DNA of 64,000 nt from Phascolarctos cinereus (taxonomy: Eukaryota > Chordata > Mammalia > Diprotodontia > Phascolarctidae): assembly GCF_002099425.1 (NCBI RefSeq), contig NW_018343985.1:2867501-2931500 (forward strand), given 5' to 3'. The number at the start of each line of letters is the position of its first letter. Positions within the stretch are counted from its first letter, which is position 1. The translations under genes and the position numbers were made by a program. This document shows, piece by piece, positions 31,395 to 41,830 of this stretch. The notes under the pieces were generated by a model. It saw nothing but the letters and a program-made list of their open reading frames with translations, searched no databases and was not told where the DNA came from.

Positions 31395-31505
31395 GCATGT
31401 GACCTCCTTGAGATCAGGGTCTAGCTTTTGCCTTTCTTTGTATCTTCAGTGCTTAGCACAGTGCCTGGCACTTGGTGAGTACTTAATAAACACTGGTTGA
31501 CCAAC
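31395..31505 (+). mobile_element. L2 LINE 3' end
   Basis: 'gacctccttgagatcagggt', 'ctttctttgtatcttcagtg', 'cttagcacagtgcctggcac', 'gagtacttaataaacactgg'. Confidence 0.9.
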
Positions 31506-32274
31506 AGATGATCCTATGAGAAAGAAAATATTGAAATTGAAAACATCTTGACATCATTTGATTCCCCCTCAAAAAAGTTTGTTAAGCATAAATATAAAAC
31601 ACAAATTTACATCATTCAATATAATAGAAATTTACTGTTATAATGAAACTATAATATAACTTCCACCATGTGATATCATTAACCAACTTTGGTTGGAAAA
31701 GTTACATTTCTTTTGTAGAGGAACAATGACTTATCTTTTAATAGGAAGGGAGAAACTGCCAACCACATTTTCTAACAAAATTTACCCGAATTTCTATATA
31801 TTCTTGGAAGACAGGTAGAATCACACTGTGGAAATGACAAATTACCAAATTTTATCAAGTCCACCTCTTTAATATTTTTCACAAACTCTATATTCCCAGT
31901 TTCACCTTGCTAGAACCAGCCTCCATTAACCCTTCATATTCAACAAACTCTTGCTAAATACTAGGGGAAATAGTGCATTTAAGTAACACTCAGCTCCTGT
32001 CTACAATTGCTGAAAGGCCTGGTGATGAGAAAAGATGCAGCACAGGTGATACTACAGTTACGACTCACAAGAAATGTAAGGATCATGGTTTGACTATAGA
32101 ATTTTCTTTGGTAGACTGAAGCTAGGGTGGGGTTAGGGAGGGGAAGGATGTGTCTGCCTCTGACCTAGAGTTCAAATCGTGAAAATTTTCAGTGGCAATT
32201 TAGTCATCTATTTTATTTGCCCCCACCAGTTAGAAGCCTGGGAACATCATTATCACACAGGCTGTGAGTGTTGT
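31506..32274. other. Unassigned sequence
   Basis: No recognised feature in about 770 bp. Confidence 0.4.
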
Positions 32275-32520
32275 GAACTTGGGAATAGCATTTACTCTAA
32301 CATCAGAGGACCTGGATTCAAATCTCACCTCTTACTACTAGTTTAATTTTGGGCAGGTCAAGTCAAGTCAACAAACATTTACTAAGAATCAACTATGTGC
32401 CTAGCAGCGTGATAAGTGCTTGGTAAGTCATCTATCCTCCTTTGATCTCGTTTGTTAATAGGAGGTGGTTAGACTGAATGGATTCAAAATTCCCTAGGCA
32501 ACTATAATACTGACCTAATG
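32275..32520 (+). mobile_element. MIR-class SINE carrying a tiny L2 insertion
   Basis: MIR blocks 'catcagaggacctggattca', 'aaatctcacctcttactact', 'gggcaggtcaagtca' continue after an insert with 'catctatcctcctttgatct' and 'ggttagactgaatgg'. Both halves fit one sense MIR. Confidence 0.75.
32360..32428 (-). mobile_element. Very short antisense L2 end inside the MIR
   Basis: 'caacaaacatttactaagaa', 'tcaactatgtgcctagcag', 'gtgataagtgcttgg' is the terminal ~60 bp of L2, bounded by CAAGTCA and TAAGTCA, which may be the target duplication. Confidence 0.7.
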
Positions 32521-32721
32521 ATCCTACATCAGATGCCTGATATGACATTTGAACCCAGATCTTCCTGACTATAAACCCAACACTTCAAAAAGAAATCTAT
32601 TCCCTTTCAAGATGACGTATATGCTCTTCCTGCCAATCAACGTGTAGCCGCTATGCTTATGATTCCTTTCCCCCTCTCTCGTTAGGTGCCCTCAGAAGCC
32701 TTGAAGACAGACATGCTATTC

Positions 32722-32815
32722 CTAATCAGTCAAAAAGCAAGACAGTGGCTGCCTTCAAGGAGCTTACATTTTAATGGGCAAAGACAACACATACAAGGAA
32801 ACTGAAAGAGGGGTA
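32722..32815 (-). mobile_element. L2 LINE fragment, antisense
   Basis: 'tggctgccttcaaggagctt' and 'acattttaatgggcaaagac' match antisense L2 3' UTR. Confidence 0.75.
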
Positions 32816-32924
32816 GGGTTACCTAATGCTGGGGCTGCCAATAATATGTAATATTCTACTATGCAAAATGATGATTCCAAAATAACAACAGAATGAGTAT
32901 CTTATCTATTTCTTCAAGGCCAAA

Positions 32925-33185
32925 TATCCCATTATACGGTTCAGTGGATGGATAGAGTGTTTGATTTGGAGTCAAGAATACAGAGTTAAATCCTACATCA
33001 GACACAGTTAAGAGTTGTGTGATCATAGACACATTATTTAAACTCTCCCAGACTCAGTTTCCACACCTATAAAATGATAAAAATTTAGGATCTGCCCCAC
33101 AGAGTTGTGAGGAAAAATTGAAATAACATAAGAACGGCTTTGCAAACCTCAAAACAATATGTAAACAGCAGTTATTATTATTTTA
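32925..33185 (+). mobile_element. MIR-class SINE, near full length
   Basis: 'gttcagtggatggatagagt', 'gatttggagtcaagaataca', 'ctcagtttccacacctataa', 'aatgataaaaatttaggatc', 'cccacagagttgtgaggaaa' and the tail 'aacagcagttattattattt'. Confidence 0.8.
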
Positions 33186-33849
33186 CAATCTGCTACTGGA
33201 GGCAGGATGACATAATTAAAGAATATTGTATAATGATAAAAAATATGTGAGAATAATATTGTTTAGGGTCCCAGCTAAAAGTCACAGGAAATTTGTACTA
33301 GGCATGAAAACTTTCATTCATTCAGATGATTTGCAGATTATATAATTCTCAATGACAAGAGAAAAAAACAAAACAAAAAAAGTTATAAGAAATGTGAAGT
33401 CATTGTTGCAAATCAAAGGTAAGATATAAGAAAAAATCAAATGTTTGTACCTCATTCTGACACACACATTCATTTCTCTACTCTCTTACTCTGAACTTGT
33501 TGTCTCCTGTTTTCTTGTCAATGTCAATCGGGGGGATGAGCAATATTTGTAAAACTGCAAGCAAAGCCACAGATGAAATGGGGCTGTACCATTAGTTTTT
33601 TAGTATCTCCTGCAGATCTCGAAAGAAGTCAGTTTTAACTGCTAACAAAGTAAATTTGGGAAGAGGACCAAACATGCTGGTTCACTGGCATTTGATGAAA
33701 TAAACTAAAATAAAATTGTGAATTAAAGTAATTAGTTACTAAAGATGCAAAATACAGATCAGTAATAGAACATGTTGTTTTCTTCAGTGTACCTCTAGAA
33801 AAGGAGCAGTTTCAGCCTCATGATTCTATTTCATCCCACATAATGGCAT
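33186..33849. other. Unassigned sequence
   Basis: No recognised repeat or gene. Confidence 0.4.
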
Positions 33850-34180
33850 TGTGTAATTCCCTTTCTCCACCCTCAACTTACTTAGTGGGTAGAACCTGAC
33901 ATGGACTGGGGCTCAGAACCTCTCATAGCATAGACAGAAGCCTCCTGGGTCAAGTAACCAAGAACAGGCAAAGCTAGCAGGTTTTTACCTAAGACAAAAT
34001 GCAGAAGAACCAGTCTAGCCTGCAGAGCCAAAGAGTAGATGACCAGAGACATTGTGTACAGAGCAAGGGGCCTGAGGAGAGATGACAGAAGCCATATATG
34101 AGGAACAATCAGCATAAAGTTCATAAAATCTTGCGGTGGCCAAGGGGAGCGAGTCAGGCATCATAGAATAACAGGAAGCA
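33850..34180 (-). other. GC-elevated unassigned block with an 80-codon open frame
   Basis: The minus strand is open from 34124 down to 33882; the product starts MNFMLIVPHIWLLSSLLRPL and is hydrophobic in its first half. I recognise no family. Composition is clearly richer in G and C than the flanks. It could be an old repeat relic or a short exon, but neither is shown. Confidence 0.3.
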
Positions 34181-34254
34181 CATGAATCTGATAGTTTTAT
34201 GCACTTATAGTACTATTTTTTGCATTTTGTTGCTTTTATTTTATCGGCATACAT

Positions 34255-34345
34255 AGACATATATGTATATGTGTGTGTGTGTGTGTACACAAATGACTCA
34301 TACATATTATGTGTCTATAGATACACATGTGTGCACACACACCTA
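34255..34345. repeat. (TG)n and (CA)n microsatellite
   Basis: TG dinucleotides at 34270-34286, then irregular CATA/TGTG/CACA units. Confidence 0.85.
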
Positions 34346-34524
34346 TCTTTATGTCTGGCTGCATGAAGTCTGGCCTATATTCTACCTGTACATCACTTGT
34401 AGCTGAATAGCAATCTGATACCACTTATATTGCCATCCTTTTTGGGAAATAGCTGTCCAATGTGGCACTGTCTTCATTTCCATACTGCCCTCCCATCTCT
34501 TCTCCCTGTTACTTCTTCTACATA

Positions 34525-34700
34525 CAGCTACAGCTAGAAGGGACCTCAGAAGCCATCTAATCCAAGCTCATATTTTTACAGCTGAGGAAACTGAGTCACA
34601 AGAAGGTTAAGTCTCTTTTCCAAAGTCACATCTTAAAGGTGTTAAAGGCTACATTTTAAGCCAAATTCTTTGATGAAGGTTCTTTTCCCTCTAACATTCT
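34525..34700 (-). mobile_element. MIR3-like SINE, antisense
   Basis: 'gctagaagggacctcagaag', 'ccatctaatccaagctcata', 'tttacagctgaggaaactga', 'ccaaagtcacatcttaaagg'. Confidence 0.75.
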
Positions 34701-35734
34701 GTTTTCATGTAATAAGCAACTTTACTCTAGTCCTAAGGTTCATTGACTTGCCTGATTTTTTTCCCCCTAATTTTCACTCATTCTATTTTCTTTTCAAGAT
34801 AGAACAAAATTAGTTTGCTTTTTTCTTCAGGCTTTTTTGGGGGTCATTAACATCTGCTAGAATATTTATATCTCTTGATGAACAATGAAAAATATAACTT
34901 TCTGTAACAGACTTTCTCAGAACAATTTAAAAATTTTTAACACACCGCACTTGAAAATAGAACATTTTTTTAATTAGCACAGCTATCTAAGAAATCCAAT
35001 TTGATTTAGCAAGTATTATTAAAAAAAAATTACTGTGTACCAGTTGCAGAGGCCACACAGTACAGTACCTAAGGTAAACGGATGAGGAAACAGGAAGATT
35101 TAGTCTCTGATTCTCCTTCCAACTTGGGGTGTAATATGGGGCAAGTCATGTGACCCCTCTGTATCTCTAGTGCCTCACAAAACTCACTTCCTAAGTAATA
35201 GCCAGGTTGTGATCTGCATTAGCAGTGGAAGTGCCCACAAAGGGATCTCCCTGAGCTGACTACATCACAGAATTAGCACACATTCATATAATGTGTCTGG
35301 TACTGAGAATGGAGCCAAAGGCATGTGTAATAATTTGTATGAAAGAAAAATAAGAATTATGTAAATTATTATTTTAATTATCCTTTAAAATATTAATTAA
35401 ATTAATTAGTGTTCATTAAACTATTCTTTAAAATATTTCCTGATTTTTCCCTATATTAAAGGATATGGAATCATTTCAATTCTCTTTGCTTCAGTTTCTT
35501 CAACTGTAAAAAGAGAGTGTAACATGACATGATCTCAAAAGTGGCTCCAGGCTCTCCATCTATGATTCCCATCATCTCCAACTGGTGCTTCGAAGGTATT
35601 AAGTCAGTTACACAAAATATGCAAAACAAGATTTACACGATGTGTTGGCAGCTGTACCATTTCCCTTTGAATTCTAAGGCAGAGTAATGGAGGTTGATCT
35701 TTGTTTAGAAAATTCTGTGATGGAATCAGGATGT
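34701..35734. other. Unassigned sequence
   Basis: About 1 kb with no confident repeat. A few MIR-like scraps ('ggggcaagtcatgtgacccc' near 35137) may be present. AT-rich cores cluster at 35330-35440. Confidence 0.35.
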
Positions 35735-35860
35735 TTTAAAACCAAATCCTGCTTTGACACACATCAGTTGTGGGACTGGGCAGGTCATCTAATTACTTGA
35801 CTATAGAAATAGTTATTTATCTCTCCGTCTCTGTTTCTATCTCTATCTCGTCTCTTTCAC
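35735..35860 (+). mobile_element. MIR-class fragment followed by a TC-rich tract
   Basis: 'aatcctgctttgacacacat' and 'gactgggcaggtcatctaat' fit a sense MIR; TCTC/TATC units follow at 35818-35855. Confidence 0.5.
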
Positions 35861-36299
35861 AATAGCCCCCTTGTTTTACAGATGATTCTTACAAATCTGG
35901 CACAAGTCGTAACTCTGCCTTTAGGACTCACTAAAAAACATTGCTTTTTTTTGTTTTATCTAAATCAGATTTGATCAGCTACTTTTCACTGGCAGTCTGC
36001 ATTGTTTGAAGTTGTACTGTTTCCTGGAAGAATTCCACCTAGCTCTATTGCTTATGCCCATTTTTCATCATGGTCCAGTCATTCCTTGGGTATCCAGCCA
36101 ACAGCCGTGCCTCAAACAGATCCAGCTCCTCCTTAACATTACTGTAAGGGACATTGCTTCATTGTCTGAAGTTTGGCTGTGTTCCAGGATCTTGTTGTTG
36201 GACATTAAAGCTGTTTGTTTAGTGTTGGACATGGTTTCTAGTTTACAGTGACGAACTTGCTCCAGAAGAAGGCTAGAACAGCTCGAAGGGCTGAGGAGA
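35861..36299. other. Unassigned sequence open on both strands
   Basis: Frames of 81 (+, 36006-36251) and 90 codons (-, 36068-36340) overlap. Neither has a recognisable domain, and their overlap on opposite strands argues for chance or a shared repeat origin. Confidence 0.35.
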
Positions 36300-36565
36300 C
36301 AGAATAAACGTTTATATGCTGTCTGTTCTATGCCAGCCACGGCACTAAGCCCTTTTCACAAATATCTCATTTGATCCTCACAACAGCCCTGCAAAGTAGG
36401 TGCTATTATCATTCCCACTTTAAAGTTGAGGAAACTGAGGCAAACAGGTTAAATGATTTTTTTTCCAGTGTTACATAGCTACTAAGTGCCTGAGGCTACG
36501 TTTGATTTTGGGTCTTTCTGATTTCAAGCCCTGTCTGTGTTCTATCCACTGTATCTACCCAGCTG
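36300..36565 (-). mobile_element. MIR-class SINE, antisense, near full length
   Basis: 'ctcatttgatcctcacaaca', 'gccctgcaaagtaggtgcta', 'gttgaggaaactgaggcaaa', 'gtgttacatagctactaagt', 'atccactgtatctacccagc'. Confidence 0.9.
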
Positions 36566-36816
36566 CCTCAAGGTAAAAGATTTGTAAGCCATCACCTAGT
36601 CCTAATGGCCACATAAAGAAGTTTGGGTACCTCCACATTTTGGAACGCTTTAGCTTTGCCTTATATATCACAAATGGGTGCTTATCTGGTCTTTCCAAAA
36701 TTCAGGCTGGCTTTCATGATTACTTTTGTTACTTCTTGGTCAATTTGACTGGTGTTCATATAGTACTCATAGGCAAAAGGAATTTGTTAAAAGCTTTTAG
36801 TCTGTACTACTGGCAA

Positions 36817-36820
<4 letters not shown>
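36566..36820. other. Unassigned sequence
   Basis: No feature. The 77-codon frame over this stretch ends in the TG microsatellite and is not a gene. Confidence 0.4.

Positions 36821-36821
<1 letters not shown>

Positions 36822-36862
<41 letters not shown>
36822..36862 (+). repeat. (TG)n microsatellite
   Basis: Pure TG repeat of about 40 bp. Confidence 0.98.
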
Positions 36863-36863
<1 letters not shown>

Positions 36864-36964
36864 CTTAGAATAAGTAATCCACTTTCATCTTCTTAATCTT
36901 CAGTAAGTAGCACTGTGATGACTATACAGTGTAATTCATAGTTATTTACACCATTTCTTAAATA

Positions 36965-37215
36965 TCTATGGGAGGCAAAATGGCATTCTAGATAGAGATC
37001 CTTGTCAGAACAAGGAAAACCTGTTTTTTAATCTGGCCTTTTCTATATTCTGGCTGTGTGATCTTGTCCAAGTCATTTAATTTTTTCCATGCTCTAGGCA
37101 GCTAAGAATATAAGTGCCAGCCTGAATTAGTAGTGAGAGCTTCTTAATGGGGGAGTTCCCTATCCCAATGAAACTGCAGGTCCTGTTCCTATCCCTTAAA
37201 TATATGCACTGACAG
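36965..37215 (+). mobile_element. Marsupial SINE with GGGAGTTCCC tail
   Basis: Full order: 'aggcaaaatggcattctaga', 'ctggctgtgtgatcttgtcc', 'catgctctaggcagctaaga', 'gcctgaattagtagtgagag', 'gggggagttccctatcccaa', 'tgaaactgcaggtcctgttc'. Confidence 0.8.
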
Positions 37216-37222
37216 TATTCAT

Positions 37223-37443
37223 TGTCGGTCAGTCATTTCAGTCATGTCCAACTCTTGGCCAAGTTACTGGAGTGGCTTGCTATTTCCTTCTCCAGTGCAT
37301 TTTACAGACAAGGAATCTGAGGCAAACAGGATTGAGTGACTTGCCCAGGTCATACATCTAGTAAGTGTCTGAGGCTGGATTTCAACTCAGGTCTTCCTGA
37401 CTCCAGGCCTAGAACTTCATCAACTGCACCATCTAGCTGCCCC
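37223..37443 (-). mobile_element. RTE-tailed tRNA-derived SINE, antisense
   Basis: Plus-strand order 'agtcatttcagtcatgtcca' (RTE tail), 'ctatttccttctccagtgca', 'agtgacttgcccaggtcata', 'caactgcaccatctagctgc'. It abuts the preceding GGGAGTTCCC-type SINE. Confidence 0.9.
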
Positions 37444-37489
37444 TCTGATAGGATAACCATTAGCACAGATGGACCTTCAGTGATTTTTC

Positions 37490-37849
37490 ATTGCTTACAG
37501 ATTATTTACCCTGGCATTCACAGCCTTCTGCAATCTGACTACTTATCTACACAACAGATTTCCAACATTAATCCTTCATTCTACTTCAATCACCCAACTA
37601 ACAATGATTCCTTCCAGTCTTTCTCTGCTCCATGTTTTTGACCATTCTATTTCTACACACACACACACATATATACACACAGACACACACGCACATGCAG
37701 GCATATACATAGGCATATATACCCTCCAACCACCTACAGAACTTCAAAGTTTGGAGGGATCTCAAAGATTATTTTTTCCACCCCAATTTCCTTCCCTTGC
37801 TTCAAGACCTAACTCAAGGGCCATGTTTTTTTAATAAACTTCCTTTTAT
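37490..37849 (+). mobile_element. L2/CR1-type LINE 3' region, part 1 with (CA)n
   Basis: 'cattcacagccttctgcaat', 'gctccatgtttttgaccatt', 'caagacctaactcaagggcc' follow the L2/L3 3' region; a (CA)n microsatellite interrupts at 37656-37700. It resumes after the SINE at 38101. Confidence 0.6.
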
Positions 37850-38100
37850 TTTTGGCAGCTAGGTGGCTGCTCAGTGGATATGGCACTGGCCTAGAGTCAG
37901 GAAAACTCATCTTCATGAGTTCAAATATGACCTCAGGCACTTATTAGCTATGTGACCTTGGGCAAGTTACTTCACTCTGTTTGCCTCAGTTTGCTCATCT
38001 ATAAAATGAGCTGGAGAAGGCAATGGCAAACCATTCCACTATCTTTGTGAAGAAAACCCCAAATGGGGGTCATGGAGAGTTGGGCATGACTGAACAACAA
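37850..38100 (+). mobile_element. RTE-tailed tRNA-derived SINE, nested in LINE relic
   Basis: 'ggcagctaggtggctgctca', 'atgagttcaaatatgacctc', 'gggcaagttacttcactctg', 'ggagaaggcaatggcaaacc', and the RTE tail 'tgggggtcatggagagttgg' plus 'gcatgactgaacaacaa'. Confidence 0.93.
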
Positions 38101-38265
38101 ATCCTTACAACTGCTGGTGATCTCTAAGTACTTCTTACAGTTGTCCTTGTCTCATTGCCGCAAGTAGATTGTAAGCTCTTTGAGGGTCAAGAACTATGTT
38201 TTCGTATCCCTAGTACCTTACATTAAGTAGGTACTCATAATGATTTTGAATTGAATTGTTCAATG
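38101..38265 (+). mobile_element. L2-type LINE 3' end, part 2
   Basis: 'gtagattgtaagctctttga', 'gttttcgtatccctagtacc', 'taagtaggtactcataatga' complete the relic begun at 37490. Confidence 0.75.
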
Positions 38266-38296
38266 CATAATTTCCTGTATTTCAATAGTATCTAAT

Positions 38297-38470
38297 TTCA
38301 TTCACTCATTCAATAAATATTTATTAAACACCTAATATATGCAGGAAAAAAAGTGTGATAGACACAGGGACATACGGATTTTGGATAAGGCATAGTCCCT
38401 ACTGTTCAAGAGCTTTTACTGCAGTAGTAGGGCAAGACACTGCTCTATACAGAAAGTCTACTGTCTACTA
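38297..38470 (-). mobile_element. L2 3' end, antisense (first of two)
   Basis: 'cattcaataaatatttatta', 'aacacctaatatatgcagg' and the spacer 'agtccctactgttcaagagc' match antisense L2. Confidence 0.7.
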
Positions 38471-38477
38471 TGCAATG

Positions 38478-38745
38478 ACCAAGCATTTGTTAATTGACTA
38501 TTGTGCATCAGGAAGTCTGCTGGGCCCTGGGTATACTAAGATAAAACTAAAATGATCACTGTCCTCCACAAATTTATAAACCAGTTGAAGAAGACAGCAC
38601 GTACCTACATAATGATGCACAGAATAGATGCAAATTATTGAGCCCAGAACTCATTGGCAGCTGGGAGGGATCAGCAATGGTTTCCTATAGAAGCTGATAT
38701 TTGAGCCAAGTCTTGAAGGAAACTAGGGATAATAAAAGGTGTAAA
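38478..38745 (-). mobile_element. L2 3' end, antisense (second of two)
   Basis: A second terminus starts again: 'ccaagcatttgttaattgac', 'gggccctgggtatactaaga', 'tcactgtcctccacaaattt', 'agcaatggtttcctatagaa', 'gagccaagtcttgaaggaaa'. Two successive L2 ends in the same orientation mean two insertions. Confidence 0.8.
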
Positions 38746-38812
38746 TACGAATCTAGCTTGTCTTTTTTTTTTTTACATTCCTGTTTTCCTTCTTATGGAA
38801 ACAGAATGGTCA

Positions 38813-38948
38813 CAGGGGTGGGGAACTTGTGGCCCTGAGGCCACATATGGCCTTCTAGGTCCTCAAGTGCAACCCTTTAACCATAGGGCCATACTTGAGG
38901 ACCTACGGGGCCACATGTGCCCTCAAGGCCACAGGTTCCCCACCACTG
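38813..38948 (+). mobile_element. hAT miniature element (MITE), copy 2
   Basis: Same family as 28365-28523: starts 'caggggtggggaacttgtgg', contains 'gaggccacatatggccttct', and ends 'ccacaggttccccaccactg'. The inverted halves pair closely. At 136 bp it lacks the central loop of copy 1. No transposase. Confidence 0.9.
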
Positions 38949-38984
38949 GAGGTTGAAAGCCCCCCATCCCCAGAACAAATAAGA

Positions 38985-39135
38985 ACTGGGTCGGGTTCTG
39001 CTTCTGATTCATAGTGCCTATGGGACCTTTTGCAAGTTATTTAATCTGGCAGTGTTCTTCACATGTCTAAGACTATACATTGCAAAGAAGGGGCTGATCT
39101 GTATTTGTGGAGATAGTTTCCTCTACAGAGTATAG
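38985..39135 (+). mobile_element. Marsupial SINE with GGGAGTTCCC-type tail, partial
   Basis: 'ttctgcttctgattcatagt', 'gggaccttttgcaagttatt', 'agactatacattgcaaagaa', 'ggggctgatctgtatttgtg', 'gatagtttcctctacagag'. Confidence 0.65.
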
Positions 39136-39189
39136 TATAAAATTCTCTATATTAGTGAAATCAAAAGTCCGGATCTCCCTGAGATTCCC

Positions 39190-39357
39190 TCCAACTTGCC
39201 CTATGTCAGCTGTCTCCCCCATTAGACTGTGAGCTCCTTGAGGGAAAGAGCTATCTTTTGCTTTTTTTGGTCTGGTTTTGTTTTTGATCCCCAGTATTTA
39301 GACATCTAAATGCTAGCACGTAGTAAGCGCTTAATAAATGATTGTTGACTGACTGAG
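39190..39357 (+). mobile_element. L2 LINE 3' end
   Basis: 'tctcccccattagactgtga', 'gctccttgagggaaagagct', 'gtagtaagcgcttaataaat', 'gattgttgactgactga'. Well preserved. Confidence 0.92.
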
Positions 39358-40130
39358 GATCCCGCACACAATGCTGCTGCCTCCAGAACTCTAGCTAGGA
39401 CTAGCTTTTTCCCCTCACTGATGAATCACCAAGCATTTCTGGAGGGCTTATTATCTACCAGGCACCTGAGGATACCCTGGCACAGGGCTCTGACTAGTCA
39501 CTGACACATGCTTGCCCTACGTTAGTCAGGATGGAGGAAAGAAGGAACAGAGTTCTGTCATACAAATGTTCTTGAAATTATGGCTTGAATGGAATACAGT
39601 AAGTCCAAAGAATTTAGCCAAATTAAGCTATAAATGGTCAGATCACTATAGTCTGCTTCTGACCACTGGAGAAAAAGAAGGGGAAAAAAGAAGAAAGCAA
39701 ATGGAAAAGAAAATGCCTTATCTTTGATATCAAGCTAATTTCAGTGTCAGCATTCAGAATATGAACATTTATTTCAATTATGTGAGTTTAGTGGGAAGTC
39801 ATAAATCTATTAGTCACACTGGAATTTGATTTCAGAACATTACAAAGAGGGTACACTGAATAATTTAGACTTTAATGTATTTTCCTGAATAGAACCATCT
39901 CTCATACTGATTGAAGTTAGGAACTGACCTGTGAGGCTAAAAAGACAGCACCAAAGAGAAAGGTTCCAATTTCAGGATGTCAGTGTTCTTTAACAGCATA
40001 GACTTTGTGCTCTGAACTTATTCTTAGCTCATCAGAAAAGCCTTGTATGCTATTCGAAAACATAACGGTTTCAGGAAAACAAAGGAAAAGGAAGAAGTGA
40101 TAAGATCCCCTTTTCAAAAGCTGCCATATA
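39358..40130. other. Mostly unassigned sequence
   Basis: A weak antisense L2 stub may lie at 39425-39480 ('caccaagcatttctggaggg', 'ttatctaccaggcacctgag'). Otherwise nothing is recognised. Confidence 0.4.
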
Positions 40131-40190
40131 GAACACACACATGCATATACACACAAACACACAAAACACATGTATGTGTGTGTTCATACA
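40131..40190. repeat. (CA)n/(TG)n microsatellite
   Basis: ACACAC and TGTGTG units with interruptions. Confidence 0.85.
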
Positions 40191-40195
40191 TGTGA

Positions 40196-40242
40196 TCTAT
40201 GGGGGTCACAGAATTGGACACACCTGAATGGCTGAACAACAT
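40196..40242 (+). mobile_element. RTE/SINE 3' tail stub
   Basis: 'tatgggggtcacagaattgg' and 'acacacctgaatggctgaac' are the RTE-type tail of the SINE family, without the tRNA-like head. Either a heavily 5'-truncated SINE or an RTE end. Confidence 0.75.
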
Positions 40243-40267
40243 TCATGCATATGTGCATATATATGTG

Positions 40268-40297
40268 TATTATTATTATCATCATCATCATCATCCT
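40268..40297 (+). repeat. (ATT)n(ATC)n triplet repeat
   Basis: About 30 bp of ATT then ATC triplets. Confidence 0.9.
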
Positions 40298-40334
40298 ATT
40301 TTTTTTGGTTATGTGAATGGTTACTTGTATTTAA

Positions 40335-40575
40335 TAATGATAATCACAATAGTAGCTAATATTTCTACAGCATGTTAAGATTTGCAAAGTCTTTTACAAA
40401 TATTGTGCTATTTTAGCCTCTCAACAACTCCAGGAGGAAAATTATATTCTTACCTCTATTTTTACAGATGCGGTAACTAAGGCCCACAGCGGCTGAGTGA
40501 CTTTCCTCTGTCACTCAGCTATTAAGTGCCCAAGGCTAGATTTGAACTCAGGCACTCTATCCACTGTTTCATTAA
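40335..40575 (-). mobile_element. MIR-class SINE, antisense, near full length
   Basis: 'atagtagctaatatttctac', 'gatttgcaaagtcttttaca', 'tttttacagatgcggtaact', 'attaagtgcccaaggctaga', 'tttgaactcaggcactctat'. Confidence 0.9.
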
Positions 40576-40789
40576 ATTGCATCAACTTAACATTGTTCTT
40601 TAATTACCTGTGAACATGTTTCATGGGGGTTGGGGGAGGACGAGTCTCTTGGAGACAAACTGAAGTCATAGCTTAAATTTTCTATTAAAAACAATAATTT
40701 GGTAATAAAAATGTTCCAGCATTCACTGATATACAATACTACAAATTTAATATAATTTGTGTAGTGTGGTAAAGTGAGTAGAATATGAT

Positions 40790-40885
40790 ATGTGGACTCA
40801 GAAAGGCCTTGGTTTAAATTCTGCTGCTGATAATCTCTCTGTGACCTGCCTGTGCCTCAGATTATCCACACTAGTACTAGGATTT
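40790..40885 (+). mobile_element. MIR-class SINE, partial
   Basis: 'tgtggactcagaaaggcctt', 'ggtttaaattctgctgctga', 'ctctgtgacctgcctgtgcc'. Confidence 0.65.
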
Positions 40886-40959
40886 CTCACGTGGAAAGTC
40901 GCCTATGCTGCCAAAATCACTAGTTCTTCCTGTGTTTATATATGTTGATCTTAACTATA

Positions 40960-41830
40960 GATAATTAGCATGAAAACAAGTGTATTGTATTTTAACCTGT
41001 GATGAGTGATTCAGTCAAGATTAGCCCTAATTTATAATTAGAGAAATCAGTCCTTCTCCCAGCTGCAGACACATCTCTTAGAGCCATAATTTCTCTAATA
41101 CATCCTAACATGTAATGGACATTGAATTGGAAACCAGCTTGAGTCTGAACTCATACTTTTGCAATCTCCATAATAGCCCTTTTGTCAAATTAAGAGAATG
41201 ATCTATTGCTTGGGTTTGGATTGACCCTCTCATCTGTCTCCATTGAATTGCCTGAAAGAATGCTCATCATTGACCTTAGACAATACACATGGCACCGAGC
41301 ATATAACTCACTTGCTGTAAATGCAATGATTTTCCATAAAATCAGATTGATTCAAAATTGTCTTTAACCTATTTGCTTAATGAAGTTAAACATGCTTATG
41401 AAATTAGATATTAAATCATAATTGTAGGCTATGAGCATATGAATCACTCATCCACAATGTAAAAGTAAATAATTAAGAGAATTAAAGGTATAAGCATTTT
41501 ACTTGAAGATGCAAAGTCCTCAAAACAGGTAACAATCATGACAATCTTTACTGAAAATTGTGTGACCACTTCCCTGGCTGTAAAGCACATGGTACTACAC
41601 CAGAAAACCTGCAATAGATACAAGTAGCTAATTAGTGAGCTGTCTTGTCTTAACGAGGTATCCTACGTGACTTATTACACTCACAATACTGATTTTTCTG
41701 TGATCACCCACTAAGAACTTACTCTTACCATGGAAAGCTTGTCCACACAGCTTATGTGATAGGAATTTTTTCCTGCACCTTCTATAATTATTTTCTTTCC
41801 AAATATCGGTTTTCCAAAGAGACTGGATAT
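40960..41830. other. Long repeat-free AT-rich block, possible conserved non-coding element
   Basis: About 870 bp without any repeat signature. It carries many homeodomain-like cores ('cctaatttataattagagaa', 'gtagctaattagtgagctgt') and GATA or bipartite AT motifs. All frames are closed. Such texture is typical of developmental enhancers in gene deserts, but conservation cannot be tested here. Confidence 0.4.

Noticed and set aside
36006-36251. 81-codon frame as a membrane protein
   Set aside because: A longer frame lies opposite on the other strand and no domain or family is recognisable.
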